Source: Cryptomeria japonica (Eukaryota > Streptophyta > Pinopsida > Cupressales > Cupressaceae). Taken from it: a DNA stretch of 64,000 nt. Below are positions 51,798 through 64,000 of this stretch, piece after piece. Position numbers and translations under genes: made by a program. Location of the stretch: assembly GCF_030272615.1 (NCBI RefSeq), contig NC_081414.1:765563483-765627482 (forward strand). Direction: 5' to 3'. Each line of letters begins with the position of its first letter. The stretch's first letter is position 1. Below the pieces are notes generated by a model that had not been told where the DNA came from, did no database searches, and was given only the letters and a program-made list of their open reading frames with translations.

Positions 51798-54366
51798 ATG
51801 GAGAGCGCATCTATTGAAACGGCCTTCTTTGAAGCCTGTGAAAGTGGTGATATAGCCCAAGCCAAAATGCTGCTCGCACTCAGAGTTTTCGATCCCACTA
51901 GACTAGTTAGTAAGAGGACGCCAGAGGGAAGAACATGTTTACATCTTGCAGTACTTGCAGGAAGTCCAGGTTGTTATCTTCTCGCAGTTAGTTTTTTAAA
52001 TTTCAAGCTTTAGTTACTTGTTTTCCGCGCTAAACTATTCCATTCATGAAATGCAGATTTGTTAAAAAAATTTAAACTGCGACAATTCATCAACGAGATG
52101 GACAATCGAGGCGACACGGCCTTGCATTTAGCTGTCTGGAAATATCGTCTAGATCTGGTGACATTATTGTTAGATGGTAAGGCTGATTGTAAGGCTGACT
52201 TGAGCGTGAAAAATAACAGGGGAGAAACTCCGCTATGCGTGGCTGTAAAGTTTGGATCCCTGGATGTTGTGAAGAAGTTGATAGATCATGAACCGGAGGC
52301 CGTCCAAAAATTATGTAAAGATGTCAAAATTTTGCATCTTGCTGTGAATCTTAACCGAGCCAATATTGTTGGATTTTTAATTAAAAAAAGTGTAGTTATA
52401 AAAAACAGAAACGGCCTTCTTTGAAGCCTGTGAAAGTGGTGATATAGCCCAAGCCAAAATGCTGCTCGCACTCAGAGTTTTCGATCCCACTAGACTAGTT
52501 AGTAAGAGGACGCCAGAGGGAAGAACATGTTTACATCTTGCAGTACTTGCAGGAAGTCCAGGTTGTTATCTTCTCGCAGTTAGTTTTTTAAATTTCAAGC
52601 TTTAGTTACTTGTTTTCCGCGCTAAACTATTCCATTCATGAAATGCAGATTTGTTAAAAAAATTTAAACTGCGACAATTCATCAACGAGATGGACAATCG
52701 AGGCGACACGGCCTTGCATTTAGCTGTCTGGAAATATCGTCTAGATCTGGTGACATTATTGTTAGATGGTAAGGCTGATTGTAAGGCTGACTTGAGCGTG
52801 AAAAATAACAGGGGAGAAACTCCGCTATGCGTGGCTGTAAAGTTTGGATCCCTGGATGTTGTGAAGAAGTTGATAGATCATGAACCGGAGGCCGTCCAAA
52901 AATTATGTAAAGATGTCAAAATTTTGCATCTTGCTGTGAATCTTAACCGAGCCAATATTGTTGGATTTTTAATTAAAAAAAGTGTAGTTATAAAAAACAG
53001 TGGAATTCTCAGAGAGCTTATCAACCAACGTGCTGAAGTCCCTGGCATAAAGCGAGCTGATAATGAAGGTAATCGTGATATGAAGGTTTCTGTTGATTTC
53101 TCATTTAAAAAGGTGGAGTTGTCGGACCTTAATGGCCAGCCTAACAGCCAGGCAATTGTTCAAGGAGATACGCCCTTACACATTGCAGCAAGGAACAAAA
53201 GTGAGCCTGTAAGTTTTCTGTTTTGGATTTTAAACTAGAAAGCTAATATTATACCAGGCGGTTTCTTAATAGGACATATACTATTTCAAAAACTAGATAA
53301 ATATATCATTAAATTTTAGTGAGTGGGTATTAAGTTTCTTTGTAGAATCAGTACTCGTATTTCCTTTTTTCAGTTCCCAGAAGCACAAGCTTTCCAAGTT
53401 ATACATGAATTTTAGATTATCAGTTGGGCCAGTCAACCGTTTTTATTTATCATTAGGAAGTAAATTAGCCTGGTTCTCATTTAATGATATCTTTTTGTTT
53501 GGGCGTAGATTGTGGATACGCTACTAAGGGTGCCTGGGGTGAACAAGCATGCTCTCAATAGTGAGGGAAAAACACCTCTGGATGTTGCAAGAGAAGTCAC
53601 GGAGTACTACGAGTCTTTCAGGATTATAAGAAAGCTCACAGATTATAAACCCAGTCCCAAGCCATTCATGTACTGTGCGCCAGAGGTGAGCAAAGAAAAG
53701 CACAAGAGAGCCACGGATATGGTTAACAAAACCTTCGATGACAGACGCAATACTGAACTGGTGGTGGCAGCATTATTGGCCACCATGACATTTACGGCTG
53801 CGTTCACAGTTCCAGGTGGCTCGGACCAGGATTCTAAGGATGGGAACCAAGGGGCCCCTATTCTCCTAGGCTATTATATGTTTAAGCTCTTTATTATTTT
53901 CGACTGCATAGCCTTCTTTCTATCTCTCTTCGTTTGTATAATGTGGGAAATGGCTTCAGAGCTTACCACAGAGGACAAGATGTTGTTCATGAGCGTCAGT
54001 GCTTTGTTGACCTGCCTCAGCTTTGGATTCAATTCTTGCGGTTTTATGGCTGCAGTGCACACGATATTGGCACATTAAGACCCGATCCTCGCTTGGGTGA
54101 TTTTGGGTATTCTCTTATTCATCGAATTCTGTGTTACTATTGCATTTATCCATCAATCGGTAATTTTTGCAGTGGGGCGAGCTAGATTCCACCGTTTGTG
54201 CGGTGTACCTCGTCTACTGGATAGTATTGTTGAAGGTGTATGGGAAAGAGCAGAAAGTTTTGGGGTTCTCAAGATTATTCGCTCACTAGAAGAAGCTTCC
54301 CATAATGCAGTCGAAGGAGATGTTGATGAAACTTCCCATAATGCAATCGTTCCGATACGTTCCTGA
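51798..54366 (+). pseudogene. Ankyrin-repeat PGG-domain membrane protein, copy 2
   Basis: Same structure as copy 1: exon 1 51798-51969, exon 2 (second tandem copy) 52649-53208, exon 3 53509-54366. It carries both lesions of copy 1: the extra exon 2 copy ending in a stop at 52422, and the TAA at 54076-54078 before the fourth membrane segment. Since both lesions are shared, they predate the 27-kb duplication. Ankyrin motifs and the PGG block are unchanged. Expression from either copy cannot be judged from sequence, and transcripts of the two could not be told apart. Confidence 0.75.
51816..52999 (+). repeat. 592-bp tandem duplication inside ankyrin gene, copy 2
   Basis: Units 51816-52407 and 52408-52999, same junction as in copy 1. 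Confidence 0.95.
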
Positions 54367-57300
54367 CCTTCATCCTTGTAGCTCAACAATCTGTTTATTT
54401 CTTGCCGTACAACCTTCACTGTTTACTCTCTCCATTACATTGCAACGATCGCCGTACTCCTCTATAGGGTGTGATTATTTGTGGGCATGTAACCTTAATA
54501 AATCTTTGTTATGCATAATGTAATGATGTTTAATTATTAAAATCAGCATTATCCGTGTTTTTTAATGTATCGGTGAGGGAAGGGGTTTCACTTTTTTATT
54601 ACTGGATAAAATATTGCAAAATATAAATACCTAGATTATACTATTCAATGGCGTTACATCATCTCTACCAACCCTATTCTTACCATGAAGAATATTATAT
54701 TTTACATTTAAGTTATTTGTGTTAAGTTTTATGGAGTTCAATCATAATATTGGATATAAGAGTGTTGGCATGAAAGGGATATTTTTTCTAGCTACTTTAT
54801 CATTTAGGTTTCATTCACATTAGTTACTTAGGTTTATTTAAGATATAGATAGAATATTTATTATATTTCAAGTCATATGATTAAAGGACACACCATAATA
54901 TTATGCAATCATATGTCCTACCTTGGTCCATATAAATAAGGAGTTCCCTTTGTAATCTCAATCAATCAGTTAATTGTAAGTAATTTATAATTTACATCCT
55001 TTCATAAAACATCATTATTGTCTTATACTTGATCTCTCTTATTTTTTCATCGAAATTTCCAAATCTCGGGTGTCTACAATCATTAGCGAAATCTTGCATA
55101 ATATAGAGAATTACATACCGACTCTTATCTAGTATGAAAGGTTGTGGAATTTCTTCTTGTTAGTCATAATTAAGAGATCTAGGTTGCAAATTTTGGCGAA
55201 TCTTGGAAAGTTGAGTATGATCTTCTCTTGCATCAAATGGTGATCTAAAAAATTAGAAAAACTTGATAGAAATATTAGATTCGAGGTTCCTCTTTGTGGT
55301 TTCATATGGTAGAATCATTTGAAGTTTGTTAATGCAAATATGAGCTTCCTATTAAGTTTAGAGTGTCCAACAAGATTATTTTTTCTCTTTATTTTGTCTA
55401 AATTAAAAATTTGAGGCTATATCCCCAAGGGATTAAAGTTTGCAAGTTTGATGTTAAGTCAAAAAATAACTATAATTTTAAAATATTTTGAGTCAAAATA
55501 AATCAGCCATCATATCCACAAAGTCTAAGAATCCTAAGATTGGTCATAAAAAATTGGTCCTTTGCCATCAATGTTGTATGCTCACCCATATGATCATACA
55601 ATTTCTAGTGCAAACACTCTGTAGCTCTCTAAAATCAATTAAATTTTTAAAATGCTAACTTTAAAACCTCATATCTAATGTTTTCAAAAGGTTTTTTTTA
55701 GAATTTTACTGGAGTACTCACCAACAAACCTCATTGTGTGATATAGCCTACACTAGTAGCAATGGCCTCACCTCCACTATTGACTAGCATAAGAAAAGGT
55801 AGAAGCAACTTGTAGAGGATGATATTTGTCACCCTCAAGGGGAAAACCTACCTTCACTCTACCTCACTTAAGCTAGCGCTAAAGGTTAGCCAAGGGATGC
55901 TAAGTACAAAAGAGGATAAATGACCAGTAAACAAAGCTCTCAGACGATCCTGCCAAGTCTCTGTCTTGAGGACAAGTGTGTGGAACTAGGATAGTAGTGT
56001 GGCCCATTGTCATCCTGCACTGACAGAGTATAGAGATGATACAAAAAATGATAGATTTGACTATATTACTAAGAAAATGATGTAAATGATAAACTAAGAT
56101 AAATAATACAGAATGCATGACACTAAAAGGAAGTGAGAGAAGGATAGGAAAAGCTTACAATTGGTCCATGAATGAAGCCTCCAATAAGATGAGTTCTCCT
56201 CTTTGATCACAAACCTGCACACAAACAAAGAGGGAAAATGTTGGGGGCTGTGTTTAGAGGCATGTCTTTGTCAGACCTTGGTTTCGATATTTCCACCTCC
56301 ATGGACAACCCAAATTGTAGCAACGATAGGAAATAAAATGATAAAGATAAGAAATGGACAATTAAGACAATAGATATGCAAATGAACTAAGAAAGATATT
56401 GAACTCCCCTCCAACACTTGTGAAGACGACACCACAGGTTCTCTAATAAGGTGCAACAATGGTGGTCTTGAAATGCTAGATAATCTATGTATGATAAGGA
56501 TAATGGACGCCAAGAGCTCAAGTTACTTCTCCAAAATGATCAAGAATCCTTTTCCATTACAAAAATGCATGAGAGATAGCCTCCAAAGTGATTCATAACA
56601 TCAATGGCTGAGGACAGAGGCATTAGAAATTCTTCTGGGCATAGGCATAATGCTAAAAATACCACCTACAGATTGACAAATTTGGAGGATGCTAGCACGG
56701 CACAAAGACATCTCCACAGTGCACTAGAGTCCATAAGTCAACTGGTCAATATGCTCGATAAAATACAAGTTGTAATATGACAAGTCAATCCATGTGGACA
56801 AAAGGGTAAATAAGAAATGAGTATTCCTAATTTTCTTGTAGTGAAGATGCTTATGTAATGTGGAATTATACGAGGTGCAATTTACAATGTTACATTTTGT
56901 CCCCACTTTAGCGAGCATATCTTTGTCAAGAAATGCAAAGCTAAAGTAGAGATGATATCAATATTTGTGAAGATGAAGAAAAATTGGCTGATTTGATGAA
57001 GTTACCCCTAGCTAGATAAAATTGAGATTGAGATAGATTTTGCTAAGCTATGTCATGACAAACATGTTGTCTAAAGTCCAACATATTAGATGAAAAAGCG
57101 ATTAAACATTGAATAGATGAGATAGATAAGATAACGTATTAGAAACAAACTTCACTTAATAGAGGAAAACCCCTATTATGAAAGATAATTAATAGTAGCT
57201 ACCATGATAAAAGAGATAGTGTCGATATGGGTAGCAAGTTGTGTTATGCTAGATAGCCATACAATAGGGTAACAATGTATAAGATTTCATTGGTATGGAT

Positions 57301-58384
57301 ATAAAGTTGTGTTATGATAGATAGGACTATGATAGGGCGAGACTTCACCGTAATGAATAAAAAAATGCTAAATATTCATGAGACTGGGCTAGATTTGGTT
57401 GGAATGAATAGAAAAATGATATATAGTCATGTGATTGGGGAATCAAAGATTGATTTCATAAGCAATGGATTGGCCCCCACAAAAGGCGGTAAGATAAATA
57501 AAATAGATAAACTGGTTTGGTCCCCACCAAGGCAAACAAGAATGCTGAGCTATACAAATAGAAATATAGATTATGCAGATATGATAGCCACCCCTTAGAA
57601 TGGTATGCATGAAAGGCATGTCATTCTAAGGAGAATAAATGTTGTGGCACGTCAACATGGTGAGTTTTTTTCGTGGAATGTCATCTTCGACAGATGACAC
57701 ATAAGACCACAACATCAACAAAGATGAAATAACACAAGGGGTTTGATTATTTGGCTTCAAAACCCATAGCAAAGAAATAAAATCTGTAATATAACTATAG
57801 ATCGGTGTCTCATTATAATGCTAAAGTTCTTGGATTTGAAGAAGAGAATATGAAGAGAAAGAGAAAATAAAAAATTTGGGTCAACATTGAAAAGGGCCTA
57901 AATGCCCCCAATGCTTTACATTGCCCTCTAATGTCAAAAAGAAAGATACGAAAGATAGAGGAAATAGATAATAAATAGAAGAAGTTTTATGATAGAAATT
58001 TCATGTATTCAAGAACCTACAGAGTAACTTGGGTCCTCTAGGAGAACATAATAGATAAAGACAATTAACCTCCCATTTCCTAGCACTGACAAAATAACTT
58101 GGGTACTCTAGGAGGGAACACACTTGTAAAGAAAGCATGGGGGAACACAAACATGCACATATGCTATGCTACAAGATAAAGGAAGATAGTTCCTTAGAAC
58201 CCCTCAACGATCAGGTCATCATCCTTTCAATCTTTATCATATGGGGAAGGAGGGTGAGATTGAAGTAGAACAATCATAAGGGAAGCACCAGGTGCCTCAC
58301 CAAAAGTGAGGGCAAGGGAGGAGGCTATAGTAAAATCCTTGTCCAAAAGCTTGGAAGAGGAAAGAGTCAATGTCTGCATGAAAA
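54367..58384. other. Gene-free repeat-derived region, copy 2
   Basis: As 27203-31220: polyadenylation signal 54497-54502, possible solo LTR 54763-55078, hairpins 57593-57631 and 57679-57699. No gene supported. Confidence 0.45.
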
Positions 58385-60414
58385 TCTTCTTGGATTCTTG
58401 GATTCTTCGCAATTCAATCAAGACTGTTTTTTTCTGCTTATTTTTATCAACTTGGTTATTAACATGTGACTTTGATAGCATCAATATAAGTGAATCACCA
58501 ACCAATTATAACAAGTTTAGCCTATCAAACTAGAATAAAAAGTTAGTTTGGTTATGTCTATATAAATTAATTTATTCTCACGATACTTATTATATTGGCA
58601 ACATACTCATTTTCTTAAGGGTAGAGAAATAGGACACCAATCATTAGGTTAGGGGCCATTATAAAGTTCCCTTGCATGGAGTCCATCATTTTAATTTTTC
58701 CAAGGCTCGTATATAATAGAAGGGTGGAGAAAGCAAGAGCAAACCCAAATCTAACCCTAACCATTATAAAGGTAGGGCAGCTAAAATTAAGGTAGAGGAT
58801 CCTATCCAAAGATAGAATTGGTAGTGTATCATCTTTGGTTTACTTGTCATGCCCCCGTCAATGACATCAGATGACAATCCATTTTAAACCATGGCTAGTG
58901 CAGGAGCACCCAGGTTTATTTGCAATCAACACCAACCAAAAAAGAAAAATATTTCCAGTTTATTTCCTGATTTTAGTTTTGGTGTGCTTGGTCAGGCTTC
59001 ACTCTAGTCAATTTTGCAAAGTTTGTATCTCTCGATAACAATAATGACTGTAGAAGGTGAAAGGGAAAGTATAAAGGAAGAGGAGTATGTTTACAGAAAA
59101 TGGCTTGTACATAATTTTCCTTCATTCAATGTCGTAGAAAACTCACATCCGTGAACTATTTGACAAAATGCTTCATCGAAATAAACTCTCATGGATGACG
59201 ATGATTGGAGACGATGCACAAAATAGATTTGTTGATAAAGCTTTAGAAACTTCAAGCAAATCTAATTTTGCACGTGTAAGGCCAAATACCTTGAATTTTT
59301 CCAACCACCTTGCAGCCTGTACAAAATTCTTGTAGCAGCTGATTAAATTTCAATTCCAAGCATAAACAGTGAATAAGAGAAAAGGTGTGGTGAGTCAACA
59401 TAGGCAATGTAACCAAAGCGACCGAAAGATATATTGATATCTAGGAAGATCGAGCCAGGCGAATTTGGAAAGACATCGGTTAAGAGGAAGCAATAGAAAA
59501 CATATCGCATTTCTTTGAATGCGATATAAATTAGCTAGTGGATATTATGGATAAAAGGGGAGAAAGGATTGCGCTTTGATAGGGGGAACTGGTGGGCTAT
59601 GGAATGAGAGGAGTGTGTAAGCAATGAACGTGCATTGAGAAAAGCCTAGGCAAAAACCTTTGTTGTAATTGAAATTTATACTAATTGAATTGGATGTAAA
59701 TAGAAGTGTATTTCCTTATTTCCATCTATAAACAAACAATCTCTATTTCTGCATTTGTGTTTTGAGTGTTGAGTTTTAAAATTGTAAGGCAGGGGAAGAT
59801 TTTTGTATGAAATGGTATCAGAGCTTGTTGTCTTGAGCATGTAGAGGATACACTAGGACCTATGGAAGTGTGAAACGGTTGTGAAGAAGCTCATGTGGGT
59901 TGTTGTAGGTGGAAGAAAGAAGTCTTGACTAGTGAGAGCTTGAAGCCGTAATTAAAAGAGTAATAGAGATGCTACCTCGAAGAGGGATGTCCAAAATTGA
60001 GGAGGTGTTGGAGTGATTTCGAGAGATGATACGAACTGATATTAGAAATGAGGTGAGATCAACTTCTAGAAATGAAAGAGGACATGTAAGTGATGAAGGA
60101 AGTGAATTGGAAGAAAAAGAACACGAAAAAGAAGAAGAGCAACCTATAGATCCCGGAGAAGAAATATTTTTGAGGATTCTATCGATAATCACAAAAACTA
60201 ACAAAATGGAAGTGGCAAAATTTTTGGAACATTAAATCCAGATCAGTTGATTGATTGGATAGATGAGCTAGAAGAATACTTTGAAGTGGAGGAAATCAGA
60301 GATCTAGTAAGGGTAAAGTTAGCTCAAGAAAAGTTGAAAGGGCATGCTGCATTATTATGGTGGAAAGAGTTGCAAAAACAATGGGTAATGAATGGAGTGT
60401 TAACTCTAAGGCAT
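58385..60414 (+). mobile_element. Element C1, copy 2
   Basis: Same as 31221-33250: primer site 59813-59824, gag start ATG 59969 with the early stop and the frameshift after KMEVAKF. Confidence 0.65.
59969..60414 (+). pseudogene. Gag fragment of element C1, copy 2
   Basis: Matches 32805-33250, with the same stop at codon 16 and the same one-base frameshift. Confidence 0.65.
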
Positions 60415-63400
60415 TTTTGACATTAGTGTCAAATGTTCTAAATGCATGTGATATTCTCCTATAGACATTTATGTCATTTCATGGTTACATTGCTTGGAAA
60501 GTTTGATCCTTGGCATAGCTGTACATATGTGGTGTATTATAAGTGACCAAGTCACTTGGAGATAAAGAGGTGATAAGTTGCATGAGTTACTTTTGTGACT
60601 AAGTCACTAGGTGATGGTAAATTGATGAAGTTACCTAAGCGATTAGGTAACATGACATAACGTTTTCCCACCAACAAGGATCTAGTGGGCATAATAGTTT
60701 ATTTATTATTCTCCACTAAAATATGTGGTGAATGGGACATTACATATCATCGATATTTTTTAAAGGAATATTATATGGTTTCAAAGCTTATCATTGTAAA
60801 AGCATTGTTTTCATTTGTAAAAGCCCTTGAGCTCAAGCTAGGGCATGCTAATATCAGTTAGGGTTTGGATTACCTATGGCTAGAGAACATTGTGAGAGTG
60901 ACTGATCTTTTGGAATTGCAATGACAGTTTAGTTTTGATAACAGAAAGAAAGAAGTTCGGGCAACTATTCTTGAGTACTTTTTGGTTGAGAATCTTCGAT
61001 CCCAGATGTCATGTACAAGTAGTTTGAGTTGAGTTTTTCTTGTCGGTCTTAGCGATACCAGGTGTTTCCAATCCTTAATCTCATTGTATTTTGAAAAGAA
61101 AACTGTTAAGGATTTTGGTTATGTTATGATTAAGTCTGAAAATGCTCTCTAATTGCTTTTGTTTACAAATGGTTATGAGTCATGCATTTGTGAAAGGAAG
61201 TAAAGCATTGTATTTTGTTAAACCTATTCTTCTGTTTAGGGTATATACTTGGTTTTTTGAAAAGGGTTTATGATTTTGTTTTTTCTGTAACTATAATGTT
61301 TATCAAACAATAGTCAGGGTATTTTGAGCTAAGGGTTTTGCATAATTTTATAGTTTTTTGTTCTAAACCTTGTTGTTATGCACATTCAAATGTGGGTGTA
61401 TGTTTTGTCATTTAACCCTCATTGATTTCTCAGTTTTATCCTTGTCTTTGTTATGGGTCTTTCTGTTAACCCGAGTTTGGGTTTGTTGATAGTTTTATAG
61501 AGGCACTTTTGATTTGAACGACAGTTTGAACAATGACAATCTTAACTCTGTTTGTGAACATTGTTTCAATTATCATTGATATCACATGATTTATAATAGA
61601 AAATCGTTATGTTGTTAAGGCATTGAGTAGTATCATTATCATTCTGGTACTTGTTAAAGAGACCGGTTAAGGATTTAAGTTATGTTTCCATTTGAATATG
61701 CAGAACAATATATGTACTTTCTTGAATTCATTCTTCATGGTATTGAACAAAAAAGGAATATTATTCTTAGATTGTAAAATTATTTCATTCATATTATTCT
61801 TCATGGTATTGAGCAAAGGGTGGCGACTCCTACAAAAAATGGATATAAAGAGGAAATCATTTCCTTGGGAAGAGGAAATAAATGAATCATCAATCACCAA
61901 TTTGGAAAATATAAAGTGGGTTGCAATTAAATATTACAACCAAAGAGGATGAAACCACTCCAAGGTTAATTTGAGAGATCTAAGGAAAAAAACCCTTATT
62001 TCTCATTATCAAGTTTTAAATGAAACCTCTTAAATTCTCTTAGCAAGTTAAGGTTAAAAACCTTTAATCTTGCCATTGTTGAGTTAGACACAAAAACCCT
62101 TGATTAAAGCAGATCTGAAAGCACTTCGAAAGTAAAGATACAAGAAGAAATAATCATAGTTTGAAGGAGGATTACAGAAAAAGACTAAGATAAGATCTAT
62201 TTTTAGAATTAATCCTAGAGTTATAAAGTTAAATATTATAATTAAATTTCACTATTTTAGATAAAACTATCTTTATAAATATAATGTAGGTATCATTCTA
62301 AGTTGGAATTATTGTTTGAAGAAAAAAATAAAAATGTTCTAGAAAAAGAAACATTACAATATTGTTGCTTTCAAACCTTGCTTTCAAACTAGTTATAGGC
62401 CTAATAGCAATGATTTTCCTATTTTAATACATTTACAACTTGAATTAAAATGATTAATGAGGAGACATATACTATCTAATATCTTTAGATAAAATTATTT
62501 TTTAATGGATATAAGAAACAAGTTATGATATTGACTCTTTTATACAAATTATAACAGTTATTTCTGAATGCTAACAACATTGTATACGTTAAAAGCGAAG
62601 ATTGTGACTTACCTTGTATTGGAAGAATGTAGCCTTAGGAGAGCAACCTGGACCCAAGAAAGCAAACACCTACATACATAATCCATTATTGTAATTAGAT
62701 ATAATCTATTCAAGCAGTTAGAGTTGGGTGGTTGGAACATGAGAGGGGTCACGCAGGTCCGTTGTTTACCAAGCCTAAGGAATGGTTGCTTCTAACCTCT
62801 TTGTTACACTTGGCGGCCCATGTGGCTTTCCCTTCAAGCCCATTACCGATACTAGTCTTACCTTGTGGGTTTGACATATAGGTGCAATCTGGCTCTTTGA
62901 TTCTGAGGGTCCTTATGATCACTTGCGAGCCCCTCATTGCCACTAGATTACACTTCTATTCATTCTAAGTTGTATACCTTTAAACGCATTAAACACTTTC
63001 CATCTTAGTAAAACTAGCATGAAGAGGGTAACTGGTTCCTTGACTTCATGGGTCCTTATGACCACAAGGAAGCCCCTCGTCATCATTGGATACTCTTCTC
63101 CATCCTCTCACACAAGATGGACTTAATAACATTTTCTTGATAATACCCTACTGAACAAACAACATTAATTTCAGATATAACTAAACAGTATACTTTCTTA
63201 GGTAATGTTAAATCTGACATATTAAAATAATCTCTCTCTATATATAAATTCAGAACAACAATATTATAATATAACCACATAATATATATTTCCAGCATCC
63301 TTAGTATTATCGGTGTTGTTCCTAATATAAAATAATAATATCTGAAAGAGATCTTATGTGATAATAAGTAGGTTAGGGGCATAATTATCTTACCTGTCCT

Positions 63401-64000
63401 TGGTGAAGAGAACCGGACTTGTTTAATGGTTTGCTGAGTTGTCAGTTGATTGAAGATAATTTCCCTATTTTATTTTCTTTTTCCCCCTAACCTCCTTTGT
63501 GAGAAGTAATGGGCCCATATTTAAAGGTAGACTCACAACATTTTGGGAGAGACGTGACTTATTGAGAGTCACGTCCTCTTCTTAGTAACATTTCTTTTCC
63601 ACTATCATGACTCTTAGGAGACACGATTACTATTTATAATTTAATACTAAATCAATATTTACTTATTAATGGAATTTATATATACTTATTAATCATCATT
63701 ATGTTAAAATTCAGTTATTAGTAACATAGAAATCTTATAAAAGTATTTGCTTAATTAATTTAATTAATATTATATTGTTTAACTAATTCAATTCATATTA
63801 TATTGTTGATGCATGATTACTCAATATTAAATAAATGTATTTCAATTATATTTTAATTATATTTTTATTTTTATTCTTTTGTATTTTAATTATATTTCAA
63901 AGTGGAGACATTACAATTAAAGTTGTTAAGACTACTTTTAATGCATATTTTATTGTCAATCAATTTCATGTTTTCTTCAATTACTATGGTTAGGATTCTC
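60415..64000. other. AT-rich region with palindromes, copy 2
   Basis: As 33251-36836: palindrome cluster 60542-60651, tRNA-Arg-like primer site 61821-61830. No gene supported. Confidence 0.4.

Larger units (their letters stand above)
49330..64000. repeat. 27164-bp-offset duplication, copy 2 (continues past window)
   Basis: Counterpart of 22166-36836. No difference noticed at sampled positions, and every open frame of copy 1 reappears with the same length and sequence. Confidence 0.95.

Overview
The window is AT-rich nuclear DNA from a seed plant. It is dominated by long, nested LTR retrotransposons with plant-type Ty3 proteins (chromodomain integrase; aspartic protease followed by a G-patch). 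It also carries one plant-specific gene family, an ankyrin-repeat protein with a C-terminal PGG membrane domain. The very long LTRs, long gene-free stretches and decayed element fragments would suit a large genome such as a gymnosperm, but that is inference. No rRNA, tRNA, organelle or bacterial sequence was seen.

Layout. 1-3075: old repeat debris (minus-strand gag remnant), a long (TA)n and a long (CA)n. 3076-10851 plus 43313-43706: element A, a Ty3-type LTR element whose only coding region is a protease plus G-patch polyprotein broken by one stop; it sits inside a TA microsatellite. 10852-43307: element B, a chromodomain Ty3 element (chromovirus) inserted into the 3' LTR of A, flanked by CGTTT on both sides. 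It has 3.8 kb LTRs, gag, start of protease, RNase H, integrase and chromodomain, but the reverse transcriptase core is deleted. Element B is split: its 3' LTR runs to 22168, 15 bp short of its end, and the proper end with the target duplication lies 21 kb further on as an 834 bp LTR tail (42474-43307).

22166-36836 is repeated at 49330-64000 with a constant offset of 27164 bp and no difference that I noticed. Each copy holds an ankyrin-PGG gene, a possible solo LTR, a truncated gag-type LTR element (C1), a palindrome cluster and AT-rich DNA. The ankyrin gene carries an internal 592 bp tandem duplication of exon 1/intron 1/exon 2 and an in-frame stop before its fourth membrane segment, so it is probably damaged, although skipping the duplicated exon would restore the frame through exon 2. 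36837-42473 is gene-free. 43707-49329 has a 440 bp TA-type microsatellite, a (GT)n(CT)n tract with a GC palindrome, a second truncated element (C2) and a decayed coding-like piece.

The most unusual signals are structural. The LTRs of B carry an array of at least nine small hairpins with a shared 5-nt loop (mostly CGTAT or CGAAT) and arms that differ from one hairpin to the next yet stay complementary. The LTRs of A carry a separate tandem hairpin minisatellite. The 27-kb repeat is either a very recent tandem duplication or an assembly duplicate.
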